Of a stretch of DNA of 64,000 bases, positions 35,079 through 43,312 are shown piece by piece. How positions within the stretch are numbered: position 1 is the first letter of the stretch; each line of letters begins with the position of its first letter. The DNA is taken from NCBI RefSeq assembly GCF_019264445.1, contig NZ_JAHVAB010000049.1, positions 44,666-108,665 of the forward strand, written 5' to 3'. The DNA comes from Hydrogenophaga sp. Its GTDB lineage: Bacteria; Pseudomonadota; Gammaproteobacteria; Burkholderiales; Burkholderiaceae_C. A program made the position numbers and the translations under genes. The notes under the pieces are model-generated. The model did no database searches. It was given only the letters and a program-made list of their open reading frames with translations, and had not been told where the DNA came from.

Positions 35079-36455
35079 TCAGGCCAGGCTGCGCGCCAGT
35101 TCCATGGCTTCCTCGATGCGGTCCACCCCGTGCACCGTGAGGCCTTCAAACGCCTTGTCGTTCTTGCGCGGCAGGTTGGCCTTGGGCACCACCGCCACGC
35201 TGAAGCCCAGCTTGGCGGCCTCCTTCAGGCGGTCCTGGCCGCGCGGCGCCGGGCGCACTTCGCCGGCCAGACCCACCTCGCCGAACGCCAGAAAACCCTT
35301 GGGCAGCGCCTTGCCACGCAGGCTGGAGGTGATCGAGAGCATCACCGCCAGGTCGGCCGCCGGCTCGCTGATGCGCACCCCGCCCACGGCGTTGACGAAC
35401 ACGTCCTGGTCCATGCAGGCCACCCCGGCGTGGCGGTGCAGCACCGCCAGCAGCATCGCCAGGCGGTCGCGGTCCAGGCCCACCGAGAGGCGGCGCGGCG
35501 AAGGCCCGCCGCTGTCCACCAGCGCCTGAATCTCCACCAGCATGGGCCGCGTGCCTTCCAGCGTCACCATCACGCAGCTGCCCGGCACGGGCTCGCTGTG
35601 CTGGCTCAGAAAAATCGCACTCGGGTTGCTCACACCTTTCAGGCCCTTTTCCGTCATGGCGAACACGCCGATCTCGTTGACCGCGCCAAAGCGGTTCTTG
35701 ATGGCGCGGATCAGGCGAAAGCTGCTGTGGGTGTCGCCCTCGAAATACAGCACCGTGTCCACCATGTGCTCGAGCACGCGCGGGCCGGCCAGTGCGCCCT
35801 CCTTGGTCACGTGGCCCACCAGCACGATGGCCGTGCCACTGGCCTTGGCCGCGCGCGTGAGGTGGGCGGCGCATTCGCGCACCTGCGCCACCGAGCCCGG
35901 CGCGCTGGTGAGCTGTTCGGAATACACGGTCTGGATGGAGTCGATCACCGCGATGGCGGGTTTCGTGTGGTCCAGCGTGGCCAGGATCTTTTCCAGCTGG
36001 ATCTCGGCCAGCACACTCACCTGCGAGCCGTCCAGCCCGAGGCGGCGCGAGCGCAGCGCCACCTGCGCGCCGCTCTCTTCACCCGTCACGTAGAGCGTCT
36101 TGAGGCCCGCGCGCTGCAACGAATCCAGCGCCTGCAGCAGCAGGGTCGACTTGCCGATGCCCGGGTCGCCGCCGATCAGCACCACGCCGCCTTCCACAAT
36201 GCCGCCGCCGAGCACGCGGTCGAGTTCGTCGTGGCCCGTGGGCGTGCGCTGCACGTCGGTGGCTTCGATGTCGGCCAGGGTGGTCACTTCGGCCGTTTTG
36301 GCCAGCGAGGCAAAGCGGTTTTTCGACGGGGCCGCCGACTCCGCCACCGACTCCACCAGCGTGTTCCAGGCGTTGCAGTGCGGGCACTTGCCCAGCCACT
36401 TGGGGCTGGAGCCGCCACATTCGTTGCAGGTGTATTGCGTTTTGTCTTTGGCCAT
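35079..36455 (-). CDS. radA: DNA repair protein RadA
   Basis: The protein has 458 residues. A C4 zinc finger at the N-terminus uses Cys10, Cys13, Cys24 and Cys27. Walker A is GGDPGIGKSTLL near 95-106; the RadA-specific KNRFGAVNE motif lies near 257, and the C-terminal Lon-like P domain has VGGVRISEPAADLAV and GEVGLAGEVRP. RadA is a hexameric helicase that promotes branch migration of recombination intermediates. It starts 28 bases from the divergent J-domain gene. Confidence 0.97.
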   Translation of the reverse strand: MAKDKTQYTCNECGGSSPKWLGKCPHCNAWNTLVESVAESAAPSKNRFASLAKTAEVTTLADIEATDVQRTPTGHDELDRVLGGGIVEGGVVLIGGDPGIGKSTLLLQALDSLQRAGLKTLYVTGEESGAQVALRSRRLGLDGSQVSVLAEIQLEKILATLDHTKPAIAVIDSIQTVYSEQLTSAPGSVAQVRECAAHLTRAAKASGTAIVLVGHVTKEGALAGPRVLEHMVDTVLYFEGDTHSSFRLIRAIKNRFGAVNEIGVFAMTEKGLKGVSNPSAIFLSQHSEPVPGSCVMVTLEGTRPMLVEIQALVDSGGPSPRRLSVGLDRDRLAMLLAVLHRHAGVACMDQDVFVNAVGGVRISEPAADLAVMLSITSSLRGKALPKGFLAFGEVGLAGEVRPAPRGQDRLKEAAKLGFSVAVVPKANLPRKNDKAFEGLTVHGVDRIEEAMELARSLA

Positions 36456-36483
36456 GGTGCTGGGCAATATAGTCGACACCCTC

Positions 36484-37563
36484 ATGCCCGCATCCGACCC
36501 TGCCGCCGCCCTGCGCGTGCTGCCGCCCGGCGCGCAGCCGCGCTCGGCGGCCGCGCGCGCCTACAACCTGCAGCTCACCCGCATCGACAAGCTGCGCAGC
36601 CAGCTGGCCGAGCTGGACGCGCTCGGCCAGCAGCACCGCATGGCGCTGCACAGTGCGGTGGAGCCCTTGCGCCGACGGCTTGCCAGCGAACAGCGCGGGC
36701 TCGCGCTGGCGCTCGATGCCCACCTGCAAGGCAAGCTGCTCAGCCGCGTGCAGGCCGACACCGCGCGCACCGTGCTGTGCCAGCTCGCGCGCGTGCTGGC
36801 CGAGGCGGGCGATGCCGGCATGCGCGAGCTGCACGACCGCCACAGCCTGCGCACGCTGGCGCAGCTCAAGCAGGACGCCGCCGATGCGCTGCGCCAGCGG
36901 CTTGAAGCCGTGCTGGGCGAACCGCTGGACGACGACGGGCAGGACATGAGCGCCGAACAACTGCTGCGCGCCGGCATGGAGCGCCTGCGCCGCGCGCAGG
37001 ACGATTCGCGCGCCGCCAGGCGCGAGGCAGCGCAGGCACGGCGCGCACGCAAGAAGCCCGGCGCCTCGGCGCACGAGGCCGAGCAGCAAGACGCCGACAC
37101 GCTGCTGCGGCGCCTCTTTCGCCAGCTCGCCAGCGCCCTGCACCCGGACCGCGAGACCGACCCCCACGCGCGCCTGCACAAGACGGCGCTGATGAGCGAA
37201 GCCAATGCCGCCTACGAGCGGCGCGACCTGGTGGCGCTGTTGCAGATTCAGACCCGCGCCGAACTGGCCGACCCCGAGGCCGTGCGCCAGCTCCCCGATG
37301 CGCGCCTGGCCTCGCTCACGCTGCTGCTCAAAGCGCAGGTGGCCGAGCTGGAGCGCGAGCGCGCGGGGCGCCAGGCTGCGCTGGCCGCCGAGTTCGATGT
37401 GCCTGAAGGCGTGTCACCGAACGCGAACACCTTGTTGCAAAACAGGATCGACCAGACCCGTGAACTGGAAGACGCGCTGGCGCAGCTGGCCCGCGACCGC
37501 GCGCAGGTGGACGACCCCGCGCGCCTCAAGCGCTGGCTCAACGCGTGGCGGGACGCGCGTTGA
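36484..37563 (+). CDS. J-domain-like protein with long helical N-terminal region
   Basis: The protein has 359 residues. Residues 20-190 are highly charged, Ala/Arg/Leu-rich and probably helical or coiled-coil. A J-domain-like segment near 205-250 has LFRQLASALHPDRETD with the HPD tripeptide at 220-222 and EANAAYERRDLVALLQIQ afterwards, as in DnaJ-like cochaperones. It could deliver substrates to DnaK. A second helical region follows. Partner and substrate are unknown. It is divergent from radA, and its last 26 bases overlap the convergent nitronate monooxygenase gene. Confidence 0.75.
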   Translation: MPASDPAAALRVLPPGAQPRSAAARAYNLQLTRIDKLRSQLAELDALGQQHRMALHSAVEPLRRRLASEQRGLALALDAHLQGKLLSRVQADTARTVLCQLARVLAEAGDAGMRELHDRHSLRTLAQLKQDAADALRQRLEAVLGEPLDDDGQDMSAEQLLRAGMERLRRAQDDSRAARREAAQARRARKKPGASAHEAEQQDADTLLRRLFRQLASALHPDRETDPHARLHKTALMSEANAAYERRDLVALLQIQTRAELADPEAVRQLPDARLASLTLLLKAQVAELERERAGRQAALAAEFDVPEGVSPNANTLLQNRIDQTRELEDALAQLARDRAQVDDPARLKRWLNAWRDAR

Positions 37564-38599
37564 AGCCCTGAACCAGCTCGGTCACGAGCTGCGCCGCCGC
37601 CACCTCGCGGCAGCCGCTGGCGTTCTGGCCCGACCACAGCGGTGAAAAGTCGCCGCTGCCCTTGGCCTCCCAGTGCGCCCGCAGCGGCGCCATGGCGGCC
37701 GTGGCCAGCGGGAAGGCGGGCGCCACCGGGTTCATGGGGCCGAGCTCGCGCATGACGCGGTTGACGATGCCGCGCGCCGGGCGGCCCGTGAAGAGGTGCG
37801 TCAAGGCGGTGTGGTGCGCGGCCTCGCTCTGCAAGGCCGCACGGTGCAGCGCGCTGGTGGTGGTCTCGGTGCAGCACAGGAACGACGTGCCCACCTGCAC
37901 CCCGGAGGCGCCCAGCGCCATGGCCGCTGCCACGCCCGACGCATCGGCAATGCCGCCGGCCGCGATCACGGGCACCGACACGGCCGCGACGATCTGCGGC
38001 AGCAGCGCGAACGTGCCGGTCTGGGTGGTGAGGTCGTCCGAGAGAAACATGCCCCGGTGCCCGCCCGCTTCGATGCCTTGCGCAATGACGGCGTCCACGC
38101 CAAACGCCTCCAGCCAGCGCGCTTCTTCCACCGTGGTGGCCGACGACAGCACCACGGCGCCCCAGCCCTTCACGCGGTCCAGCAGGTCGAGGTCGGGCAG
38201 GCCGAAATGAAAGCTCACCACCTTGGGGCGAAAGCGCTCCAGGATGTCCAGCGCCGCGCGGTTGAAGGGCACGCGCCCCGCACCAGCGGGCACGGTGTCG
38301 ATGTCCAGCCCGGCCTCGTGGTAGTAGGTGGTGAGCCAGGCGCGCCATGCCGCTTCGCGCGCCTCATCGGCTTCGGGCTGTGCGTGGCAGAAAAAGTTGA
38401 CGTTGTAGGGGCGCTGTGTGCCCGCGGCCAACGCAGTGAGTTCGCGGTCCATGGCATCGGGCGACAGCGTGGCGCAGGGCAGCGAGCCCAGCGCGCCGGC
38501 GTTGCTCACGGCCACCGCCAGCGCCGCCCCCTGCACGCCCGCCATGGGCGCCTGGATCAGGGGGAATTCGGTGCCGAGCAGGGTGGTGAGTGCGTTCAT
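37538..38599 (-). CDS. Nitronate monooxygenase family flavoprotein
   Basis: The protein has 353 residues, a TIM-barrel FMN protein: PLIQAPMAGVQGAALAVAVS at the start, FFCHAQPEADE, VVSFHFGLPD, a QGIEAGGHRGMF motif and the phosphate-binding VIAAGGIADASGVAAAMAL and GVQVGTSFL. It oxidises nitronates or nitroalkanes. The start MNALTTLLG fits family length. It is divergent from hpaR with a 78-base spacer holding an AT-rich palindrome that may control both. Confidence 0.9.
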   Translation of the reverse strand: MNALTTLLGTEFPLIQAPMAGVQGAALAVAVSNAGALGSLPCATLSPDAMDRELTALAAGTQRPYNVNFFCHAQPEADEAREAAWRAWLTTYYHEAGLDIDTVPAGAGRVPFNRAALDILERFRPKVVSFHFGLPDLDLLDRVKGWGAVVLSSATTVEEARWLEAFGVDAVIAQGIEAGGHRGMFLSDDLTTQTGTFALLPQIVAAVSVPVIAAGGIADASGVAAAMALGASGVQVGTSFLCCTETTTSALHRAALQSEAAHHTALTHLFTGRPARGIVNRVMRELGPMNPVAPAFPLATAAMAPLRAHWEAKGSGDFSPLWSGQNASGCREVAAAQLVTELVQGFNARPATR

Positions 38600-38637
38600 G
38601 CGCGCATTCTCGCCCTGCCACCGTCTCGGGTAAACCC

Positions 38638-38679
38638 TTGATTTGTTTCCAGAATATTCATTTAATATATTAAATAAAT
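38638..38679 (+). promoter_or_regulatory. hpaR promoter with overlapping AT-rich palindrome (probable HpaR operator)
   Basis: TTGATT (38638-38643), a 17-base spacer and TTTAAT (38661-38666) make a good sigma70 promoter. The -10 is embedded in a perfect 16-bp palindrome ATTTAATATATTAAAT (38660-38675), extendable with one mismatch to 38656-38679, so it reaches the hpaR ATG. On the minus strand TTTATT-16-TATTCT could serve the divergent monooxygenase gene. A MarR dimer bound here would block RNA polymerase. Confidence 0.7.
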
Positions 38680-39166
38680 GAGCCGCGACGCCCCCTTCAT
38701 CCACCGCAACCTGCCCCGCCTGCTGCTCGAAGCGCGCGAGGCCGTGATGCTGCACACCCGGCCCAGCCTGCGCCAGCACGGCCTGTCGGACCAGCAGTGG
38801 CGTGTGTTGCGCGTGCTCGGTGAACACGCGCAACTCCCCGGTGGCGTGGAAACCGGGCGCGTGGCGCGCGAGGCCTTTCTGCTGGGCCCCAGCCTCACCG
38901 GTGTGCTCACGCGCATGGAGCGCGACGGCTTGATTGCCCGCAGCCGCTGCCCGCAAGACGCGCGGCGCACCGTGGTGCGCGCCACGCCCGCGGGCCTGAA
39001 GCTGGTTCAAGACCTCTCGAGCACCATCGAGGCGCACTACGCCTGGATGGAGCAGCGCCTGGGCAAGGCGCGGCTGGCCGAGCTGTACGCACTGCTCGAC
39101 GAGGTGATTGCCCTGGAGCAACCTTTCAACGAAGAGGCCGATGGCCTGGAAGAAGACGCCGCATGA
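38678..39166 (+). CDS. hpaR: Homoprotocatechuate operon regulator, MarR family
   Basis: The protein has 162 residues. HpaR-type sequence is evident: NLPRLLLEAREAVMLHTRPSL, LSDQQWRVLRVLGEH, a winged helix with EAFLLGPSLTGVLTRMERDGL and SRCPQDARRTVVRATPAGL. HpaR represses the meta-cleavage operon in the absence of homoprotocatechuate-type ligands. The predicted transcript starts about five bases before the ATG and no Shine-Dalgarno is visible, so translation may be leaderless. Its stop overlaps hpaG1 by ATGA. Confidence 0.93.
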   Translation: MSRDAPFIHRNLPRLLLEAREAVMLHTRPSLRQHGLSDQQWRVLRVLGEHAQLPGGVETGRVAREAFLLGPSLTGVLTRMERDGLIARSRCPQDARRTVVRATPAGLKLVQDLSSTIEAHYAWMEQRLGKARLAELYALLDEVIALEQPFNEEADGLEEDAA

Positions 39167-39813
39167 ACCCTGTTCCCTGGATGCCGGCCGGCACGGTCTA
39201 CGGCGCCTTGCTCAATTTCCGGCGCGAGCACGCGCTGTGGGCGCCGCGCATGAACGACGCGCCCTACAAAGGCGCGCCGAAGGCGCCGGTGCTCTACATC
39301 AAGACCGCCAACACGTTCACGCCCGCGGGCGCGGCCATTGCGCTGCCGGCGGGTGCCTCGGTGCAGGCCAGCGCCTCGCTCGGCCTGGTGATGGGGGAGG
39401 GCGGTGTGGCCGGCGCCGTGCTGTTCAACGACCTCGCCATTGCCCACGAGAGCTACTACCGCCCACCCATCAAGGCGCGCTGCGTCGACGGCTTTCTGGG
39501 CGTGGGCGGCGAATGCGTGCCACTCGCCGCACTGGGTGGCCTGGACGGCATCGCCCGCCTGCAGATCGGGCTGCACATCAACGGCGTGCACCAGCAGACC
39601 ACAGCGCTGGCCGACCTCGTGCGCGACGCCGCCACGCTGCTGGCCGATGTGAACGAATTCATGACCTTGCGTTCAGGCGACGTGCTGATGCTCGGCACCG
39701 ACTGCCTGGCCGATGGCACGCGCCCCCTGGTGCACCCGGGCGACACGGTGGAGATCACCGCGCCGGGCTTTTCGCCCACCTTGCACAGCTTCACACAGGA
39801 GGTGGCCGCATGA
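39163..39813 (+). CDS. hpaG1: 5-carboxymethyl-2-oxohex-3-ene-1,7-dioate decarboxylase/isomerase, subunit G1
   Basis: The protein has 216 residues of the fumarylacetoacetate hydrolase fold: YGALLNFRREHALW, APKAPVLYIKTANTF, LGLVMGEGGV with the metal-site Glu, and a C-terminal GDVLMLGTDCLADGTRPLVHPGD. It corresponds to the N-terminal half of the E. coli HpaG/HpcE protein, which is a fusion of two such domains. Here the two are separate genes. It handles decarboxylation/isomerisation in 3,4-dihydroxyphenylacetate breakdown. Translationally coupled to hpaR. Confidence 0.92.
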   Translation: MNPVPWMPAGTVYGALLNFRREHALWAPRMNDAPYKGAPKAPVLYIKTANTFTPAGAAIALPAGASVQASASLGLVMGEGGVAGAVLFNDLAIAHESYYRPPIKARCVDGFLGVGGECVPLAALGGLDGIARLQIGLHINGVHQQTTALADLVRDAATLLADVNEFMTLRSGDVLMLGTDCLADGTRPLVHPGDTVEITAPGFSPTLHSFTQEVAA

Positions 39814-40595
39814 AGCGCGCCCGCATCGCCTGGGCCGGCGCGGTCCACGACGCCATCGAAGCCGACGGCCAGCTCGAACTGCTCAGCCCGGGCTTCAAGG
39901 GTCGGCGCGTGTCGTTTGACGAGGTCGTGTGGTTGCCGCCACTCGCACCGCTGCCCCCGCAGCGCCCGCGCACGGTGCTCGCCCTTGGCCTGAATTACGC
40001 CGACCACGCCAAAGAGCTCGCCTTCAAGGCGCCCGAAGAACCGCTGGCCTTCGTCAAGGGCGAGGCCTCGCTCACCGGCCACCGCGGCTTCACGCAGCGC
40101 CCGGAGGGGGTGAACTTCATGCACTACGAGTGCGAACTCGCGGTGGTGATCGGATGCACGGCGAAGCGCGTGAAGCAGGCCGATGCGCTGGACTTCGTGG
40201 CCGGCTACACCGTGGCCAACGACTACGCCATTCGCGATGTGCTGGAAAACTGGTACCGGCCCAACCTGCGCGTGAAGAACCGCGACACCTGCACGCCCAT
40301 CGGCCCCTGGCTGGTGGACGCCGCCGACATCCACGAAGGCCATGGCGGGCCAATGAACCTCGCGCTGCAAACCACCGTCAACGGGCAGGTCACGCAGAAG
40401 GGCCACACGCGCGACATGATCTTCGATGTGCCCACGCTCATTGCGCACTTCAGCAGCTTCATGACGCTGCAGCCGGGCGACCTCATTCTTACCGGCACGC
40501 CCGACGGCGTGGTCGACTGCCAGCCGGGCGACGTGATCGTCACCTCCATCGAAGGCATCGGCGACCTCGTCAACACCATCTCTCTCAAGGCCTGA
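39810..40595 (+). CDS. hpaG2: 5-carboxymethyl-2-oxohex-3-ene-1,7-dioate decarboxylase/isomerase, subunit G2
   Basis: The protein has 261 residues, the C-terminal half equivalent of HpaG. FAH-fold motifs are ALGLNYADHAKELAFKAPEEPL, VNFMHYECELAVVIGCTAKRV with the metal-binding Glu-x-Glu, NDYAIRDVLENW and GDLILTGTPDGVVDCQPGD. AGGAGG lies 6 bases before the ATG, and the start overlaps the hpaG1 stop by ATGA. Acts with HpaG1 in the cytoplasm. Confidence 0.93.
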   Translation: MKRARIAWAGAVHDAIEADGQLELLSPGFKGRRVSFDEVVWLPPLAPLPPQRPRTVLALGLNYADHAKELAFKAPEEPLAFVKGEASLTGHRGFTQRPEGVNFMHYECELAVVIGCTAKRVKQADALDFVAGYTVANDYAIRDVLENWYRPNLRVKNRDTCTPIGPWLVDAADIHEGHGGPMNLALQTTVNGQVTQKGHTRDMIFDVPTLIAHFSSFMTLQPGDLILTGTPDGVVDCQPGDVIVTSIEGIGDLVNTISLKA

Positions 40596-40599
40596 TTCC

Positions 40600-42072
40600 A
40601 TGAGCACGATCCAGCACCTCATCAACGGCAAACCGGTGGCCAGTGGCACCACGTTTGAAACCCTGAACCCCGCCACGCAGGACGTGCTGGCCGAAGTCGC
40701 TGCCGGTGGCGCGGCCGAGGTCAACGCCGCCGTGCAGGCCGCGAAAGACGCTTTCCCGAAATGGGCTGGCCTGCCCGCCACCGAGCGCGCCAGACTCATG
40801 CGCAAGCTCGGTGAACTGATCGCCGCGCACGTGCCCGAGATCGCGCAGACCGAGACCAACGACAGCGGCCAGGTGATCGCACAGACCGGCAAGCAGTTGA
40901 TTCCGCGCGCGGCCGACAACTTCCATTACTTCGCCGAGATGTGCACGCGTGTGGACGGCCACACCTACCCCACGCCCACGCACCTCAACTACACGCTGTT
41001 CCACCCCGTGGGCGTGTGCGCGCTCATCAGCCCCTGGAACGTGCCCTTCATGACGGCCACCTGGAAGGTCGCGCCCTGCCTGGCCTTTGGCAACACCGCG
41101 GTGCTCAAGATGAGCGAGCTCAGCCCGCTCACCGCCGCGCGCCTGGGCGAGCTGGCGCTGGAAGCGGGCATTCCCGCCGGGGTGCTCAACATCGTGCACG
41201 GCTACGGCAAGGAAGCCGGCGAGCCGCTGTGCGCCCACCCCGACGTGCGCGCCATTTCCTTCACCGGCTCCACCGCCACGGGCAACCGCATCGTGCAAAG
41301 CGCGGGCCTGAAGAAGTTCAGCATGGAGCTCGGCGGAAAGAGCCCGTTCGTGATCTTTGACGACGCCGACCTGGATCGCGCGCTGGACGCCGCCGTGTTC
41401 ATGATCTTCAGCAACAACGGCGAACGCTGCACGGCGGGCAGCCGCATCCTGGTGCAGCAGAACATCTACGCCGACTTCGTGGCCAGGTTCACCGAGCGCG
41501 CCAAGCGCATCACCGTGGGCGATCCGCTGGATGAAAAAACCATCGTCGGCCCCATGATCAGCCAGGCGCATCTGGCCAAGGTGCGCAGCTACATCGAGCT
41601 CGGTCCGAAGGAGGGCGCCACGCTGCTCTGCGGCGGTCTGGACCGGCCTTCTTACGCACCGGAACTGGCGTCGCGCGTGGCGCAGGGCAACTACGTGTGG
41701 CCCACCGTGTTTGCCGACGTGGACAACCGCATGCGGATTGCGCAGGAAGAGATTTTTGGCCCGGTGGCGTGCCTCATTCCGTTCAAGGACGAAGCGCACG
41801 CGATCGAGCTGGCGAACGACATTCAGTACGGGCTCTCCAGCTATGTGTGGACGGAAAACCTCGGACGCGCGCACCGGGTGGCGGCGGCGGTGGAGGCGGG
41901 CATGTGCTTCGTGAACTCGCAGAACGTGCGCGACCTGCGCCAGCCGTTTGGCGGCACCAAGGCCAGTGGCACGGGGCGTGAGGGCGGTACGTGGAGTTAT
42001 GAGGTGTTTCTCGAACCCAAGAACATCGCGGTGTCGATGGGCTCGCATCACATTCCGCACTGGGGCGTCTGA
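40600..42072 (+). CDS. hpaE: 5-carboxymethyl-2-hydroxymuconate semialdehyde dehydrogenase
   Basis: The protein has 490 residues of the aldehyde dehydrogenase superfamily: SPWNVPFMTATWKVAPCLA, the FTGSTATGNRI NAD loop, the general-base Glu in MELGGKSP and the catalytic Cys in NNGERCTAGSRI. The end FGGTKASGTGREGGTWSYE is typical. It oxidises the ring-cleavage semialdehyde to 5-carboxymethyl-2-hydroxymuconate. It starts 4 bases after hpaG2. Confidence 0.94.
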   Translation: MSTIQHLINGKPVASGTTFETLNPATQDVLAEVAAGGAAEVNAAVQAAKDAFPKWAGLPATERARLMRKLGELIAAHVPEIAQTETNDSGQVIAQTGKQLIPRAADNFHYFAEMCTRVDGHTYPTPTHLNYTLFHPVGVCALISPWNVPFMTATWKVAPCLAFGNTAVLKMSELSPLTAARLGELALEAGIPAGVLNIVHGYGKEAGEPLCAHPDVRAISFTGSTATGNRIVQSAGLKKFSMELGGKSPFVIFDDADLDRALDAAVFMIFSNNGERCTAGSRILVQQNIYADFVARFTERAKRITVGDPLDEKTIVGPMISQAHLAKVRSYIELGPKEGATLLCGGLDRPSYAPELASRVAQGNYVWPTVFADVDNRMRIAQEEIFGPVACLIPFKDEAHAIELANDIQYGLSSYVWTENLGRAHRVAAAVEAGMCFVNSQNVRDLRQPFGGTKASGTGREGGTWSYEVFLEPKNIAVSMGSHHIPHWGV

Positions 42073-42378
42073 GATGTCTTCGTGCCCACGGGCTGGCGGG
42101 AGCGGGGAGGGTGGGCACTCTGCTCCGCGAATGTCCCCCGGCGGCTGGAGCCGCCTCCTCCCTTTATTTCGCTGCGCAGAGCGCCCACCCGCCCCGATCT
42201 GCCGAGTGGCTGGGGCGCATCCGTTGGCCCGTGTTTCCCGCAGTGGGATGAGGCCTTGGGGTGTCCACCGCAGCGAAATAAAGGAGGAGGGGCCGCAGGC
42301 CCCGGGGGACATTCGCGGAGGTGGGCATCCCAAGGCCTTGTGCCACGGAGCAAACAACAAACAGAAGGGCAACAAGAC
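42073..42378. other. 306-base hpaE-hpaD intergenic region
   Basis: This is the only stretch over 300 bases without a gene. Most of it is the inverted-repeat element described at 42123-42320, flanked by GTGGGCAC (42111) and GTGGGCAT (42321) in direct orientation. No ORF or transposase is seen. The last 50 bases form the hpaD leader with a weak AAGGG. Confidence 0.8.
42123..42320. repeat. Paired inverted repeat element inside the hpa operon
   Basis: The left arm (42123-42176) begins CTCCGCGAATGTCCCCCGG and ends TTTATTTCGCTGCG; the right arm (42269-42320) is its near-complement, starting CGCAGCGAAATAAAGGAGGA and ending GGGGGACATTCGCGGAG. Each arm contains its own inner hairpin (GGCGGC/GCCGCC at left, GGGGCC/GGCCCC at right). 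About 92 bases separate the arms. It looks like two head-to-head copies of a REP-like palindromic unit. Confidence 0.8.
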
Positions 42379-43302
42379 ATGGGCAAGCTAGCACTCGTCG
42401 CCAAGATCACACACGTTCCCTCGATGTACCTCAGCGAAATCGACGGACCGCGAAAAGGCACGCGGCAGGACGCCATTGACGGCCACCACGAAATCAGCCG
42501 CCGCTGCCGCGAACTCGGTGTCGACACCATCGTCGTCTTCGACACCCACTGGCTCGTCAACGCCAGCTACCACCTAAACTGCGCCCCCCACTTCCAGGGC
42601 ACCTACACCAGCAACGAACTGCCCCACTTCATCAGCAACATGCCCTTCGAGATCCCGGGCAACCCCGCGCTCGGCCAGTTGCTCGCGAAGGTGTGCAACG
42701 AACACGGCGTGGAAACCCTCGCACACCACGCCACCACCCTGGGCCCCGAATACGGCACCCTCGTGCCCATGCGCTACATGAACGCCGACCAGCACTTCAA
42801 GGCCATCTCGGTCTCGGCGCTGTGCCAGTCGCACTACCTCAACGACAGCGCGCGCCTGGGCTGGGCCATGCGCAAAGCCGTGGAAGACCACTACGACGGC
42901 ACCGTCGCCTTCTTCGCCAGCGGCTCGCTCAGCCACCGCTTCGCGCAGAACGGCCTCGCGCCCGACTTCGGCTTCAAGATCTGGTCGCCCTTCCTGGAAA
43001 CGCTGGACCGCCGCGTGGTGCAGATGTGGGAGCAGGGCGAGTGGAAGGCGTTTTGCGAGATGCTGCCCGAGTACGCCGCCAAGGGCCACGGCGAAGGCTT
43101 CATGCACGACACCGCCATGATGCTCGGCGCCCTCGGCTGGAGCGACTACGACGGCCGGGCCGAAGTCATCACGCCGTACTTTGGCGCCTCCGGCACCGGG
43201 CAGATCAACGCCGTGTTCCCCGTCACGCCGCAAACCGGCCGGGCCATCCCGGCCGCGCAGGCCTCCGCCGCCCAGGGCTACCAGGCCGTCTCCCGCCTCT
43301 GA
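42379..43302 (+). CDS. hpaD: 3,4-dihydroxyphenylacetate 2,3-dioxygenase
   Basis: The protein has 307 residues of the LigB-type (class III) extradiol dioxygenases. It begins MGKLALVAKITHVPSMYLSE, with the conserved His of ITHVPS, and has IDGHHEISRRC, VVFDTHWLVNASYH, GTLVPMRYMN and ASGSLSHRFAQ. These hold the non-haem Fe(II) ligands. It opens the homoprotocatechuate ring between C2 and C3. It is separated from hpaE by the inverted repeat element but is otherwise in the same order as enterobacterial hpc/hpa clusters. Confidence 0.95.
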   Translation: MGKLALVAKITHVPSMYLSEIDGPRKGTRQDAIDGHHEISRRCRELGVDTIVVFDTHWLVNASYHLNCAPHFQGTYTSNELPHFISNMPFEIPGNPALGQLLAKVCNEHGVETLAHHATTLGPEYGTLVPMRYMNADQHFKAISVSALCQSHYLNDSARLGWAMRKAVEDHYDGTVAFFASGSLSHRFAQNGLAPDFGFKIWSPFLETLDRRVVQMWEQGEWKAFCEMLPEYAAKGHGEGFMHDTAMMLGALGWSDYDGRAEVITPYFGASGTGQINAVFPVTPQTGRAIPAAQASAAQGYQAVSRL

Positions 43303-43312
43303 CCTCACCGCC

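Noticed and set aside
42123..42320. Insertion sequence between hpaE and hpaD
   Set aside because: Under 200 bases, with no transposase and no clear target duplication; treated as a palindromic repeat.
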